This document shows, in pieces, positions 21,083-30,096 of a stretch of DNA of 64,000 nt. The position numbers and the translations under genes were made by a program. The notes under the pieces are model-generated. The model ran no database searches, was not told the DNA's origin, and saw only the letters and a program-made list of their open reading frames with translations. Within the stretch, counting starts at the first letter, position 1, and each line of letters opens with the position of its first letter. This DNA is from Pseudoxanthomonas spadix (GTDB taxonomy: Bacteria; Pseudomonadota; Gammaproteobacteria; Xanthomonadales; Xanthomonadaceae): contig NZ_RDQN01000004.1 in assembly GCF_003703395.1 (NCBI RefSeq), forward strand, positions 1 through 64,000, in the 5' to 3' direction.

Positions 21083-21688
21083 TCAGGCGTGGGCGAACAG
21101 CGCCGCCAGCGCATCCCTGAGCGTTGCCAGGGCACGCGCGCGGTGGCTCAGGCGGTTCTTCAGCGCGGTGTCCATCTGCGCCGCGGTCAGGCCGTAGTCG
21201 GGGTCCAGGAACAACGGGTCGTAGCCGAAGCCGCCATCGCCACGCAGTTCGCGCAGGACCTGGCCTTCCCAGACGCCTTCGGCGATCAGCGGCTGCGGAT
21301 CTTCGCGGTGGCGCAGCAGCACGATCACCGCGTAGAAGCGCGCGTGGCGCTGGCCATCGGGCACATCGCGCATCGCCTCGAGCAGCCTGGCGTTGTTGGC
21401 TGCATCGTCGCCGGGTTGGCCGGCATAGCGCGCGCTGTACAGGCCCGGCGCGCCGTTCAGAGCATCGACGATCAGGCCCGAATCGTCGGCCAGCGCCGGC
21501 AATCCGGTCACCGTGCAGGCATGGCGCGCCTTGATCAGCGCGTTCTCGACGAAGCTCAGGCCGGTCTCGGCCACCTCTTCAACGCCGAGGGTGCTCTGCG
21601 CGAGGATTTCACAGTGCAGATGGGCAAGCATGGCGTTGAATTCGGCCAGCTTGCCGGCGTTGCCGCTGGCCAGGACAAGACGTTTCAT
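21083..21688 (-). CDS. rdgB: dITP/XTP pyrophosphatase (non-canonical purine NTPase)
   Basis: A 201-aa RdgB/HAM1 protein that hydrolyses dITP, ITP and XTP to monophosphates, keeping deaminated purines out of nucleic acids. Seen: LVLASGNAGKLAEFNAML (nucleotide-binding SGNxGK), SFVENALIKARHA, ADDSGLIVDALNGAPGLYSA, GFGYDPLF and LSHRARAL. ATG 21688 is chosen to place the SGN.GK motif at the usual distance. Its start overlaps a small upstream ORF by ATGA. Confidence 0.96.
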   Translation of the reverse strand: MKRLVLASGNAGKLAEFNAMLAHLHCEILAQSTLGVEEVAETGLSFVENALIKARHACTVTGLPALADDSGLIVDALNGAPGLYSARYAGQPGDDAANNARLLEAMRDVPDGQRHARFYAVIVLLRHREDPQPLIAEGVWEGQVLRELRGDGGFGYDPLFLDPDYGLTAAQMDTALKNRLSHRARALATLRDALAALFAHA

Positions 21689-21831
21689 CTCCCGGGCTCC
21701 AGCAGGTCCCACTGGTTTGCGTAGGCATCGCCGAACACCGCGAGCGCGGCGCAGGATGCATGGCGCGGTGCCTGCTCGGTCTGCACGCCGCGTGCGGGGT
21801 CATCGGCAAACATGCGTCTGATCGCCAGCAT
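21685..21831 (-). CDS. Possible small ORF between rph and rdgB
   Basis: A 48-codon frame (MLAIRRMFADDPARGVQTEQ...DLLEPGR) begins 10 bp after the rph stop and its TGA overlaps the rdgB start as ATGA. That exact coupling geometry, and the codon choice, suggest translation between the two genes. No family is recognised and there is no clear Shine-Dalgarno, so it may be incidental. Confidence 0.3.
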   Translation of the reverse strand: MLAIRRMFADDPARGVQTEQAPRHASCAALAVFGDAYANQWDLLEPGR

Positions 21832-21841
21832 GCCCAAGGCT

Positions 21842-22567
21842 TCAGTCAGCCAGTGCGTCGCGCTGGGCCTGCACCAGCTGGTCGATGCCGGCCTGGGCCA
21901 GGCCCAGCAGCGCGTCCATTTCCTCGCGGCGGAAGGCGTGCCCTTCGGCGGTGCCCTGGACCTCGATGAAGCCGCCGCCATCGTTCATGACCACGTTCAT
22001 GTCGGTGTCGCAGTCGCTGTCTTCGGCATAGTCCAGGTCCAGCACCGGCACGCCCTTGTAGATGCCCACCGACACCGCGGCGATCGCGCCGAAGATCGGA
22101 TCGCGCTTGATCTCGCGGCGGGCCTTGAGGCCGTTGACCGCATCGGCCAGGGCCACATAGGCGCCGGTGATCGCGGCGGTGCGGGTGCCGCCATCGGCCT
22201 GCAGCACGTCGCAGTCCAGGGTGATGGTGCGTTCGCCCAGGGCGCCGCGATCCACGCAGGCGCGCAGCGAGCGGCCGATCAGGCGCTGGATCTCCAGGGT
22301 GCGCCCGCCCTGCTTGCCGCGCGCGGCTTCGCGGTCGCTGCGGGTATGGGTCGAGCGCGGCAGCATGCCGTACTCGGCCGTCACCCAGCCCTCGCCCTTG
22401 CCGCGCAGGAAGGCCGGCACGCGGTTTTCCACGCTGGCCGTGCACAGCACGCGGGTCTCGCCGAAGCACACCAGCACCGAGCCCTCGGCATGCCGGGTGA
22501 AGCCGCGCTGGATCGACACGGGACGAAGCTGGTCGGCAGCGCGACCGCTGGGACGGGAAAAGGTCAT
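21842..22567 (-). CDS. rph: Ribonuclease PH
   Basis: A 241-aa phosphorolytic 3'-5' exoribonuclease that trims tRNA 3' ends. Seen: [56 protein letters not shown] (phosphate- and tRNA-binding), [25 protein letters not shown], and [18 protein letters not shown]. Length and motifs are intact, unlike the frameshifted rph of E. coli K-12. It is divergent from yicC, with about 100 bp between. Confidence 0.97.
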   Translation of the reverse strand: MTFSRPSGRAADQLRPVSIQRGFTRHAEGSVLVCFGETRVLCTASVENRVPAFLRGKGEGWVTAEYGMLPRSTHTRSDREAARGKQGGRTLEIQRLIGRSLRACVDRGALGERTITLDCDVLQADGGTRTAAITGAYVALADAVNGLKARREIKRDPIFGAIAAVSVGIYKGVPVLDLDYAEDSDCDTDMNVVMNDGGGFIEVQGTAEGHAFRREEMDALLGLAQAGIDQLVQAQRDALAD

Positions 22568-22669
22568 GGAGGATCGCTTGAAAGAGTGGGTCGCGTCGGC
22601 GTGAGGTGCCGGCCCGACAGGACCCTAGGGTACCATCCACGCCCCTTTTCCCCCGGAAAGCCGCCCGCC

Positions 22670-23530
22670 GTGATCCGCAGCATGACCGCCTACGCCACCG
22701 TCGAGCGCCCGATCGAAGGCGGCGCGCTCAGCGCCGAACTGCGCGCGGTCAACCACCGCTTCCTGGAACTGGGCCTGCGCCTGCCCGATGAACTGCGCGC
22801 CCTGGAACCGGCCCTGCGCGAGCGGGTCGCCGCCCGGGTGGCGCGCGGCAAGCTGGAGCTGGTGGTGCGCCTGCGCGCGGCCGAAGGCGAGGGCGGATTG
22901 CATCTGGACCAGGCGATGGTCGAGCAACTGGCGCAAGTCAGCGCCGGCCTGGCCGCGCGCTTTCCCGGCCTGCGCACCAACCTGACCGAACTGCTGCAGT
23001 TCCCCGGCGTGCTGCGCAGCCGCGACATCGATCCGCAGGTGCTGCAGGCCCAGGCGCTGGTGTTGCTGGAGGCGCTGCTGGACCAGTTCACCGCTGCCCG
23101 CGAACGCGAAGGCAGCAAGCTGGCCGAAGCCATTGCCGAGCGCGTGGACGCCATCGAGGCCTGCGCCGCGCAGGCGCGCGAACTGATTCCGCAGATCCGC
23201 AGCAGCCAGCGCCAGAAGTTGGAAGCGCGCCTGGCCGAGCTGGCCCAGCCGGCCGACCCGGGCCGGCTGGAACAGGAGCTGGTGCTGTCGCTGCAAAAAC
23301 TCGATGTGGACGAGGAACTGGACCGCCTGGGCAGCCACATCAAGGAGATCCGCCGCGCCCTGAAGCAGGACGGTGCAGTCGGCCGGCGCCTGGACTTCCT
23401 GCTGCAGGAGTTCAACCGCGAGGCCAACACCCTGGGCTCCAAGTCGGTGGACATCCGCACCACCAACATCGCCGTGGAGCTCAAAGTCCTGATCGACCAG
23501 ATCCGCGAGCAGGTCCAGAACCTGGAATGA
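22670..23530 (+). CDS. yicC: YicC/YloC family endoribonuclease
   Basis: A 286-aa YicC family protein. Seen: SMTAYATVER at the N-terminus, LRAVNHRFLELGLRLP, and the C-terminal DUF1732 region with EFNREANTLGSKSVDIRTTNIAVELKVLIDQIREQVQN. Members have been reported as endoribonucleases and implicated in sRNA turnover. GTG at 22670 gives the typical MIRSMTAYA start; ATG 22682 is the alternative. It precedes gmk, as in many gammaproteobacteria. Confidence 0.92.
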   Translation: MIRSMTAYATVERPIEGGALSAELRAVNHRFLELGLRLPDELRALEPALRERVAARVARGKLELVVRLRAAEGEGGLHLDQAMVEQLAQVSAGLAARFPGLRTNLTELLQFPGVLRSRDIDPQVLQAQALVLLEALLDQFTAAREREGSKLAEAIAERVDAIEACAAQARELIPQIRSSQRQKLEARLAELAQPADPGRLEQELVLSLQKLDVDEELDRLGSHIKEIRRALKQDGAVGRRLDFLLQEFNREANTLGSKSVDIRTTNIAVELKVLIDQIREQVQNLE

Positions 23531-23634
23531 GCGGCTGCGGCGGCGGCTGGCGGCCCGGTGCGGCTTTGCTAGACTTGCCCGCCTTTTTCCGCAACCGCCG
23601 CTTTCGCGCGGCGATGCCAAGGCCACCTTCGTCC

Positions 23635-24249
23635 ATGCGCGGCACCCTCTATATCGTCGCGGCCCCTTCGGGCGCCGGCAAGAGCAGCATCGTCAACGCC
23701 ACCCTGGCGCGCGATCCGCGCATCAGCCTGTCGATCTCGTTCACCTCGCGCCCGGCACGTCCGGGCGAGCGCCACGCCCAGCACTATCACTTCGTCAGCG
23801 CGCAGGAGTTTCGGCGCATGATCGAGGCGGGCGATTTCTTCGAGTACGCGCTCGTCCACGGCGACTGGAAAGGCACCGCCGGCCAGTCGGTGGAACCGCA
23901 GCTGGCCGCCGGCCAGGACGTGCTGCTGGAGATCGACTGGCAGGGTGCGCGCCAGGTGCGCGAGAAGGTGCCCGATGCGGTCAGCGTGTTCATCCTGCCG
24001 CCCTCGCGCCAGGCGCTGGAGCAGCGCATGCGCAAGCGCGGCCAGGACAGCGAGGAGGTCATCGCCCGGCGCCTGGCCGCCGCGCGCGAGGAGATGTCCC
24101 ATTACGACGAGTTCGACTACCTGATCGTCAACGAGGTGTTCGATACGGCCGTGGATGAGATGTGCGCGATCTTCACCGCCAGCCGCCTGCGCCGCGAGCG
24201 GCAGGCGGCCGAGCATCGCGACCTGATCCAGGCGCTGCTGGACGATTGA
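23635..24249 (+). CDS. gmk: Guanylate kinase
   Basis: A 204-aa guanylate kinase (GMP + ATP to GDP + ADP). Seen: the P-loop APSGAGKSS, FTSRPARPGERHAQHYHFV (GMP-binding), VLLEIDWQGARQVR and ILPPSRQALEQRMRKRGQDS (lid). ATG 23635 is chosen because the family starts two to five residues before LYIVAAPSG; in-frame starts upstream would add an Arg/Pro-rich tail. In one run with rpoZ and, further on, spoT, so nucleotide and (p)ppGpp functions are neighbours. Confidence 0.95.
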   Translation: MRGTLYIVAAPSGAGKSSIVNATLARDPRISLSISFTSRPARPGERHAQHYHFVSAQEFRRMIEAGDFFEYALVHGDWKGTAGQSVEPQLAAGQDVLLEIDWQGARQVREKVPDAVSVFILPPSRQALEQRMRKRGQDSEEVIARRLAAAREEMSHYDEFDYLIVNEVFDTAVDEMCAIFTASRLRRERQAAEHRDLIQALLDD

Positions 24250-24394
24250 AGCCGACCCACCGGCCCCACGCGTTGAACGTTGCTGTCCGTCTGCATCGGG
24301 CTTGGCCGTCGAACCGCTTGTGCCCATGCCGCGTTACCAGCGGGGGGCAGATGGGCGCCCGGCCTGCTTAACCGGTTGATTTCAAAGGAACGGA

Positions 24395-24423
24395 TTGCAA
24401 GCTGGCCAGCACGGGCCTACAAT
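24395..24423 (+). promoter_or_regulatory. Sigma70-type promoter of rpoZ
   Basis: TTGCAA (24395-24400) and TACAAT (24418-24423) are separated by exactly 17 nt. Transcription would start near 24430, about 57 nt before rpoZ, so rpoZ can be expressed independently of gmk. Confidence 0.75.
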
Positions 24424-24486
24424 CGCCGGTCCCTTTCGCTAGTCGTGCGGCCCACCTTGCCGGTGGCAGTCCGCCTGGAGCCCCAC

Positions 24487-24783
24487 ATGGCCCGCATCAC
24501 CGTAGAAGATTGCCTGCAAGTCGTCGACAACCGTTTCGAGCTGGTCATGATGGCCGCCAAGCGCGCCCGCCAGCTGGCCAACGGCGTCGAACCGACCATC
24601 GAGAACGACACCGACGACAAGCCGACCGTGCTGGCGCTGCGCGAGATCGCCGCCCGCAAGATCGACAACGCGCTGATCGACCGCGTCGAGAAGGCCGAGC
24701 GTGAGCGCGCCGAACGCGAAGCGCTGGAATGGGCCGCCGCCGAAGTGGTCGCCGACGATGACATGTCCAAGGGCGACGACTGA
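24487..24783 (+). CDS. rpoZ: RNA polymerase omega subunit
   Basis: A 98-aa omega subunit, which helps assemble RNA polymerase by chaperoning beta' and contributes to the ppGpp site 1. Seen: [30 protein letters not shown] and [11 protein letters not shown]. The N-terminal MAR.T residues that contact ppGpp in E. coli (MARVTV) are kept as MARITV. An acidic tail ends the protein. It has its own sigma70 promoter and is followed by a hairpin terminator, which separates it from spoT. Confidence 0.97.
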   Translation: MARITVEDCLQVVDNRFELVMMAAKRARQLANGVEPTIENDTDDKPTVLALREIAARKIDNALIDRVEKAERERAEREALEWAAAEVVADDDMSKGDD

Positions 24784-24817
24784 TCGCTGGCGGACCGTTC
24801 CGCGCTGCCTGAGCCGA

Positions 24818-24842
24818 CGGCCCGCCTTGTGCGGGCCGTTTG
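24818..24842 (+). terminator. Hairpin terminator after rpoZ
   Basis: A perfect 8-bp stem (CGGCCCGC / GCGGGCCG) with loop CTTGT is followed by only three T residues, so it is a moderate intrinsic terminator. Confidence 0.6.
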
Positions 24843-25090
24843 CGTTGGTGCGCCCGGGACCGGGTGCATCCGTGGGCAGGTTTGCAGCACACTGCCCATG
24901 CCGGCATCTGCCCACCTGTCAAGAACATCGCCGACAATGGCCCGAAAAGGGCGTCCGGCTGGACGACGATCACGACGATCCAGTGCGGCCGGACCGGCAG
25001 CCCGGCAGCCGGGCCTTGCCCGCGGGCAAGGCCTGCCACCAGGCAAGGGCCCGGCCCGGCATCTGTCCCCTCCCTACATGAGCGATCCGC
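24843..25090 (+). other. Region between the rpoZ terminator and glgP
   Basis: No gene is seen. The segment holds a perfect 22-bp palindrome at 25012-25033 and a partly repeated arm at 25042-25052, listed as a repeat. No clear sigma70 promoter was found. Confidence 0.4.
25012..25033. repeat. 22-bp palindrome upstream of glgP
   Basis: The arms GGCCTTGCCCG and CGGGCAAGGCC are perfectly complementary with no loop bases, ending 57 bp before the glgP start. GGCAAGGGCCC at 25042-25052 could compete for the left arm. It may be an operator or an alternative-pairing leader. Confidence 0.5.
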
Positions 25091-27607
25091 ATGGCCCACG
25101 TTCCAGGCAGCAACTTCGACGACATCAGCCTGTGCCTGCGTGAGCTGGCCGGCGACCTGTCCATTCACTGGACCGGTGCCAACGACGGCATCTGGCGCAC
25201 CCTGGACCAGCAGCTGTGGCGACTCACGCGCAATCCCACCCTGGTGCTGAACACCATTTCTGCATCGGCGTTGCGGGTGCAATGCGAGGTTCCCGAATTC
25301 CGCGTCCTGGTCCAGGCCATGATGGCCGGGCGCCAGCGCGCGCTGGCGGCGCCATCCTGGTTGCAGGGGCTGCCGGCGGCCCCGGCGCTGCGGTCGGTGG
25401 CCTACTTCTCGATGGAGTACATGCTCGGCGAGTCGCTGCCGATCTATTCGGGCGGCCTGGGCAATGTCGCCGGCGACCAGCTCAAGGCCGCCAGCGAACT
25501 GGGCGTCCCGGTGACCGCGGTGGGGATCCTCTGGCAGCAGGGCTATTTCCGCCAGGAGATCGACGGCGAGGGTCGCCAGCACGCCCTGTATCCGGTCAAC
25601 GATGCGCACGAGATGGCGGTCGAGCCATTGCTGGATGCCAACGGCAACCGGGTGCGCCTGACCATGCACCTGCGCGGCCTGGACATCTGGATCCGCGGCT
25701 GGCAGGCCCGGGTCGGTCGCACCCGGCTGTTGCTGCTGGATACCAACGACCCGGCCAATCCGGTGCCGATCCGTCTGACCACCGGCCAGCTGTACGGCGG
25801 CGACAGCGAGATGCGCCTGCGCCAGGAACTGGTCCTGGGGATTGGCGGCTGGCGGATGCTCCTGGCGGCCGGCGTGGAGCCGGACATCTGCCACCTCAAC
25901 GATGGCCATGCGGCGCTGGCGGTGCTCGAACGCGCCCGCAGCTACATGCAGGCCCACGACGTGTCCTTCCAGGTGGCCCTGGCCGCGACCCGGCCCGGCA
26001 ACCTGTTCACCACCCATACCCCGGTGGCGGCCGGCTTCGACCGGTTCGCGCCGGCGTTGATCGCCCGTTACCTGGGCGGCTACGCCGAGCAGGAACTGGG
26101 CCTGTCGCTGCCGGCATTGCTGGCGTTGGGCCGCCAGCACGCCGAGGCCGACGCCGAGCCGTTCAACATGGCCTATCTGGCGGTGCGCTGCGCCGGGGCG
26201 GTCAATGCGGTCAGCAGCCTGCACGGGCAGACCAGCCGGGATATCTTCCAGGGTCTGTTCCCGCGCTGGCCGACGCCGGAAGTCCCGGTGGGCCATGTCA
26301 CCAACGGTGTCCACCTGCCGATGTGGATGTCCTGGCGGATGCGCGCCGCGCTGTCCCCCGGGGCGCAGGCCGAGGACTGCATCGGGGACGGGGCGGTGGA
26401 TGTCCCCAATGCCGTGGCGCAGGCCAGCGACGGGCGGCTCTGGGACCTGCGCAACCAGGCGCGGACCCGGCTGATCGTGTTCGCCCGGGCCCATCAGGCC
26501 CGGAGCCGGGCCGCACACGGCGACACGCCCGAACGCATTGCCTCGGCCGGGCAGGGGCTGGATCCGCATCGCCTGACCGTCGGCTTTGCCCGCCGCTTTG
26601 CCAGCTACAAGCGGCCCAACCTGCTGCTGTCCGATCCGGAGCGCCTGCTGCGCCTGCTCAACCACCCCAAGCGTCCGCTGCAACTGTTGGTGGCGGGCAA
26701 GGCCCACCCGGCAGATCTCGAAGGTCAGCAGATGCTGCAGCGTTGGCATGCATTCACCCGTCAGGCCCAGACCCAGGGTCGGGTCGTGTTGCTGCAGGAT
26801 TACGAGGTGCGCCTGGCCCGGCATCTGATCCAGGGCGTGGACCTGTGGCTGAACACGCCGCGCCGGCCCTGGGAGGCCAGCGGGACCAGCGGCATGAAGG
26901 TCCTGGCCAATGGCGGGCTCAACCTGTCCCAGCGCGATGGCTGGTGGGCCGAGGCCTGCGAAGGAGAAGTCGGCTGGAGCATCGGCGACGGCGAGGAGCA
27001 CGACGCTTCCCACGATGCCATCGATGCCGAGCAGCTGTACACGGTGCTGGAGGAGGAGGTCGTCCCGGCCTTCTACCAGCGCGATGCCGAGGGCCTGCCG
27101 CAGGCGTGGTTGCGGCGCATGCGCCGCAGCATGTCCGAGCTGGTGCCACGCTTCACCGCCGAACGCGCGGTGCGCGACTACACCGAACGCTATTACCTGC
27201 CCGGGGCCAGCGCCCATCTCACCCGGACCACCCTCGATCCCGGGCGGGCCACCCGACTGGCACAGGTGTCCGAGCAGCTGCGCCAGCACTGGCCGCAGAT
27301 CCGATTCGGATCGGTGCAGGTGCAGCCGGGCGCCTCGGCCCACCAGGTCGAACTGTCGCTCGAGACCGGCGCAATCGCGCCGGAGTGGCTGCAGGTGCAG
27401 ATGTATGCGGACGGCATCGCCGGGCAGCCGGCACGGGTGCTGGCGCTGGAGGCGGTGCCGGGCGGCCAGGCCGGTGCGCCGACGCGCTACCGCGGCAGCA
27501 TCCCCGGCGACCGCCCTGTGGAGCACTACACCGCGCGGGTCATCCCGTCCGACGCCTGCGGGCTGGCGGTGCCGCTGGAGCTGCCTCTGATCGCCTGGCA
27601 GCACTGA
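25091..27607 (+). CDS. glgP: Alpha-glucan phosphorylase
   Basis: An 838-aa GT35 phosphorylase of the short alpha-glucan phosphorylase type (TIGR02094-like), releasing glucose-1-phosphate from glycogen or maltodextrin. Seen: VAYFSMEYMLGESLPIYSGG near the N-terminus, VGFARRFASYKRPNLLL, and the pyridoxal-phosphate lysine K603 in EASGTSGMKVLANGGLNLS. It lies between rpoZ and spoT, where most relatives have nothing, and is separated from rpoZ by a terminator, so it probably has its own promoter. The function complements the glgE-treS-glgB operon 10 kb away: that set builds glucan and this enzyme degrades it. Confidence 0.95.
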   Translation: MAHVPGSNFDDISLCLRELAGDLSIHWTGANDGIWRTLDQQLWRLTRNPTLVLNTISASALRVQCEVPEFRVLVQAMMAGRQRALAAPSWLQGLPAAPALRSVAYFSMEYMLGESLPIYSGGLGNVAGDQLKAASELGVPVTAVGILWQQGYFRQEIDGEGRQHALYPVNDAHEMAVEPLLDANGNRVRLTMHLRGLDIWIRGWQARVGRTRLLLLDTNDPANPVPIRLTTGQLYGGDSEMRLRQELVLGIGGWRMLLAAGVEPDICHLNDGHAALAVLERARSYMQAHDVSFQVALAATRPGNLFTTHTPVAAGFDRFAPALIARYLGGYAEQELGLSLPALLALGRQHAEADAEPFNMAYLAVRCAGAVNAVSSLHGQTSRDIFQGLFPRWPTPEVPVGHVTNGVHLPMWMSWRMRAALSPGAQAEDCIGDGAVDVPNAVAQASDGRLWDLRNQARTRLIVFARAHQARSRAAHGDTPERIASAGQGLDPHRLTVGFARRFASYKRPNLLLSDPERLLRLLNHPKRPLQLLVAGKAHPADLEGQQMLQRWHAFTRQAQTQGRVVLLQDYEVRLARHLIQGVDLWLNTPRRPWEASGTSGMKVLANGGLNLSQRDGWWAEACEGEVGWSIGDGEEHDASHDAIDAEQLYTVLEEEVVPAFYQRDAEGLPQAWLRRMRRSMSELVPRFTAERAVRDYTERYYLPGASAHLTRTTLDPGRATRLAQVSEQLRQHWPQIRFGSVQVQPGASAHQVELSLETGAIAPEWLQVQMYADGIAGQPARVLALEAVPGGQAGAPTRYRGSIPGDRPVEHYTARVIPSDACGLAVPLELPLIAWQH

Positions 27608-27697
27608 CCGCAGGTGGACCGGGCCGGCGACGGGCAGGCCACGCCACCGTGGCGTTGCCGCGTTGCCGCAATCACGCCACTGGCATAGGCTTCGACA

Positions 27698-29863
27698 ATG
27701 AACCCCGGGCGTTCCCGCAAGGCCATCCGCACCCCGCCGCCACAGGACGAGGTGCCAGAGTATGTGCGCCGTTTCGAGGCCGCTGCCAGCTACCTGCCTG
27801 CCGACCAGCGGCCTTTGCTGCGCCGGGCCTGGGAAGTCGGCGCGGCCGCGCACGCAGGCCAGACCCGCAAGTCGGGCGAGCCCTACATCACCCATCCGGT
27901 GGCCGTGGCCCAGGTGCTGGCCGAGCTGGGCATGGACGTGGAGACGCTGATCGCCGCGGTCCTGCATGACACCATGGAAGACACCCCGCTGACCCGCGAG
28001 GAGATCGCCGGCGCATTCGGCGAGGCGGTGGCCGAGCTGGTCGATGGCGTCACCAAGCTGGACAAGCTCAAGTTCCGCGACCGCAAGGAAGCGGCGGCCG
28101 AATCGTTCCGCAAGATGCTGCTGGCCATGTCGCGCGACCTGCGCGTGATCATGATCAAGCTGGCCGACCGCCTGCACAACATGCGCACCCTTGGCGCGCA
28201 GAGTCCGGAGGCGCGCGCGCGCATCGCCCGCGAGACGCTGGACATCTACGCCCCCATTGCCCAGCGCCTCGGGATGAGCCTGGTCAAGTCCGAACTGCAG
28301 GACCTGAGCTTCGCCGCGATGTATCCGTGGCGCCATGCGGTCATCCGCAAGCACATCCAGAGCCAGCCGGTGATGCGCCGCGAGGCGCTGGCCCAGATCG
28401 AGACCGAGCTGTCCCAGCGCCTGAACCGCGAGGGCATCCCCCACCGCCTGGTCGGCCGGGTCAAGACCGCCTGGAGCATCTACACCAAGATGCGCAGCGA
28501 GGGGAAAAGCTTCGACCAGGTGATGGACATGTTCGGCTTTCGGGTGGTGGTGGCTTCGGTACCGGAGGCATATCACGCCCTGGGCGCCGTGCACGCGCAG
28601 TACAAGCCGCTGGACGGGCGCTTCCGCGATTTCATCGCCATCCCCAAGGCCAACGGCTACCAGTCGCTGCACACGGTGTTGTTTGGTCCCTATGGCTCGC
28701 CGATCGAGGTGCAGATCCGCACCGAGGAGATGGACCTGGTGGCCGAACGCGGCATCGCCGCACACTGGACCTACAAGTTCGGCACGCAGATGCCCAGCAG
28801 CGCGCAGAGCAAGGCCCACGCGTGGATTTCCGAACTGATCGAAAACCAGCGATCGGCCGGCTCGTCGCTGGAATTCCTGGACAACGTCAAGATCGACCTG
28901 TTCCCCGACGAGGTCTACCTGTTCACGCCCAAGGGCAAGATCCTCTCGCTGCCGCGCAATTCCACCGCGCTGGATTTTGCCTACGCGGTGCATACCGACG
29001 TGGGCAACCAGGCCGTGGCCTCACGCGTGGACAAGAAATTGGTGCCGCTGCGCACCAAGCTCAGCAGTGGCCAGAGCGTGGAGATCATCACCGCCAAGTC
29101 GGCCGCACCCAAGCCACAGTGGCTGGAATTTGTGGTCACCAGCAAGGCGCGCACCGCCATCCGCCACCAGCTCAAGCAGCTGGGCCACGAGGATGCCGTG
29201 CAGCTGGGCCATCGCATGCTCGATCGCGCGCTGGAAGAGCTCGACAGTTCGCTGGACGGCATGCCGGCACAGCGCCTGGAGGCGTTTCTGAGCGAGCACA
29301 AATACCCGCGCCTGGAGGCCCTGCTGGAAGACGTGGCGCTGGGCAACTGGATGCCGGCCCAGGCCGCGCAGGCGATGATGGCCTTCGCCGAGCTGCGCGG
29401 CGGCGGTCATTCCAAGCACTCGCAGGAAAAGATCCTGATCACCGGCGGCGAGCGCGGCGTGATCAGCTTCGCCAACTGCTGCCAGCCGATCCCGGGCGAT
29501 GAGATCATGGGCTTCCACACCGCCGGCAAGGGCATCGTGGTGCACCGGCTGGACTGTCCCAACGTGGTCGAGTTCCGCAAGTCGCCCGATCGCTGGGTGC
29601 CGATCGACTGGGATTCCAGCGTCAGCGGCGACTACGACGCCAGCCTGCTGATCGAAGTGGAAAACCGTACCGGCGCGCTGGCCCAGGTGGCCGCGGCCGT
29701 TGCGCAGGCCCAGTCCAATATCGAGCGGGTGGAATACCTGGAGCGCGACATCAACGCGGCGGTGATGCGCTTCAACATCCAGGTGCGCGACCGCAGCCAC
29801 CTGGCCGCGGTGATGCGTCGCCTGCGCCGCCTGCCGGCGGTGCTGGGGGTACGACGGGCGTAG
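27698..29863 (+). CDS. spoT: Bifunctional (p)ppGpp synthetase/hydrolase SpoT
   Basis: A 721-aa RSH protein. Order: HD hydrolase domain (about 45-180) with the intact HDTMED motif (H90-D95), so hydrolysis should be active; synthetase domain (about 240-370; [29 protein letters not shown]); TGS (about 405-465); helical region; zinc-finger/CC domain ([13 protein letters not shown]); and a C-terminal ACT domain. This distinguishes it from RelA, whose HD motif is degenerate. The stop TAG (29861-29863) is embedded in the GTAG head of a REP hairpin. It is followed by ridA and recG. Confidence 0.96.
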   Translation: MNPGRSRKAIRTPPPQDEVPEYVRRFEAAASYLPADQRPLLRRAWEVGAAAHAGQTRKSGEPYITHPVAVAQVLAELGMDVETLIAAVLHDTMEDTPLTREEIAGAFGEAVAELVDGVTKLDKLKFRDRKEAAAESFRKMLLAMSRDLRVIMIKLADRLHNMRTLGAQSPEARARIARETLDIYAPIAQRLGMSLVKSELQDLSFAAMYPWRHAVIRKHIQSQPVMRREALAQIETELSQRLNREGIPHRLVGRVKTAWSIYTKMRSEGKSFDQVMDMFGFRVVVASVPEAYHALGAVHAQYKPLDGRFRDFIAIPKANGYQSLHTVLFGPYGSPIEVQIRTEEMDLVAERGIAAHWTYKFGTQMPSSAQSKAHAWISELIENQRSAGSSLEFLDNVKIDLFPDEVYLFTPKGKILSLPRNSTALDFAYAVHTDVGNQAVASRVDKKLVPLRTKLSSGQSVEIITAKSAAPKPQWLEFVVTSKARTAIRHQLKQLGHEDAVQLGHRMLDRALEELDSSLDGMPAQRLEAFLSEHKYPRLEALLEDVALGNWMPAQAAQAMMAFAELRGGGHSKHSQEKILITGGERGVISFANCCQPIPGDEIMGFHTAGKGIVVHRLDCPNVVEFRKSPDRWVPIDWDSSVSGDYDASLLIEVENRTGALAQVAAAVAQAQSNIERVEYLERDINAAVMRFNIQVRDRSHLAAVMRRLRRLPAVLGVRRA

Positions 29864-29881
29864 GGCGGGTCTTGACCCGCC
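29860..29881 (+). repeat. REP hairpin 1 (GTAG-headed, overlaps spoT stop)
   Basis: GTAG (29860-29863) is followed by GGCGGGTC-TT-GACCCGCC (29864-29881), a perfect 8-bp stem. Bases 29861-29863 are the spoT stop codon. This matches the GTAG-REP class of Stenotrophomonas and relatives. Confidence 0.85.
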
Positions 29882-29971
29882 ATTGCCATGGTCTTCGGCA
29901 CGGCCATGCCTGGCGGGACAGGAACATAGGCAGGTCCAAGCCCGCCGCGCCGGTCCAGCCGGCGTCGCATC

Positions 29972-30000
29972 GGCGGGTCAAGACCCGCCCTACAATGCAC
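29972..30000 (-). repeat. REP hairpin 2 (inverted)
   Basis: GGCGGGTCAAGACCCGCC (29972-29989) is followed by CTAC, the complement of GTAG, and AATGCAC. The 29-bp unit is identical to REP 3 and inverted relative to REP 1. Confidence 0.85.
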
Positions 30001-30041
30001 TTCATGTCACCGTCAGCCTGGCGGGTCGTGCCGGTCGCAAT

Positions 30042-30070
30042 GGCGGGTCAAGACCCGCCCTACAATGCAC
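30042..30070 (-). repeat. REP hairpin 3 (inverted), carries a -10-like TACAAT
   Basis: An exact repeat of the 29 bp at 29972-30000, spaced 70 bp apart. The CTAC head together with flanking AAT makes TACAAT (30061-30066), placed about 30 bp upstream of ridA, where a -10 box could serve it. Confidence 0.8.
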
Positions 30071-30096
30071 GGCCATTTCCCCGACCCGGAGCCTCA

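Noticed and set aside
21812..22669. N-terminal extension of yicC
   Set aside because: It runs antisense through rph; the family start SMTAYA lies at 22679-22696.
24545..28993. A 1482-codon open frame on the minus strand across rpoZ, glgP and spoT
   Set aside because: It mirrors three well-identified plus-strand genes; long antisense frames are expected in high-GC DNA and the translation resembles no family.
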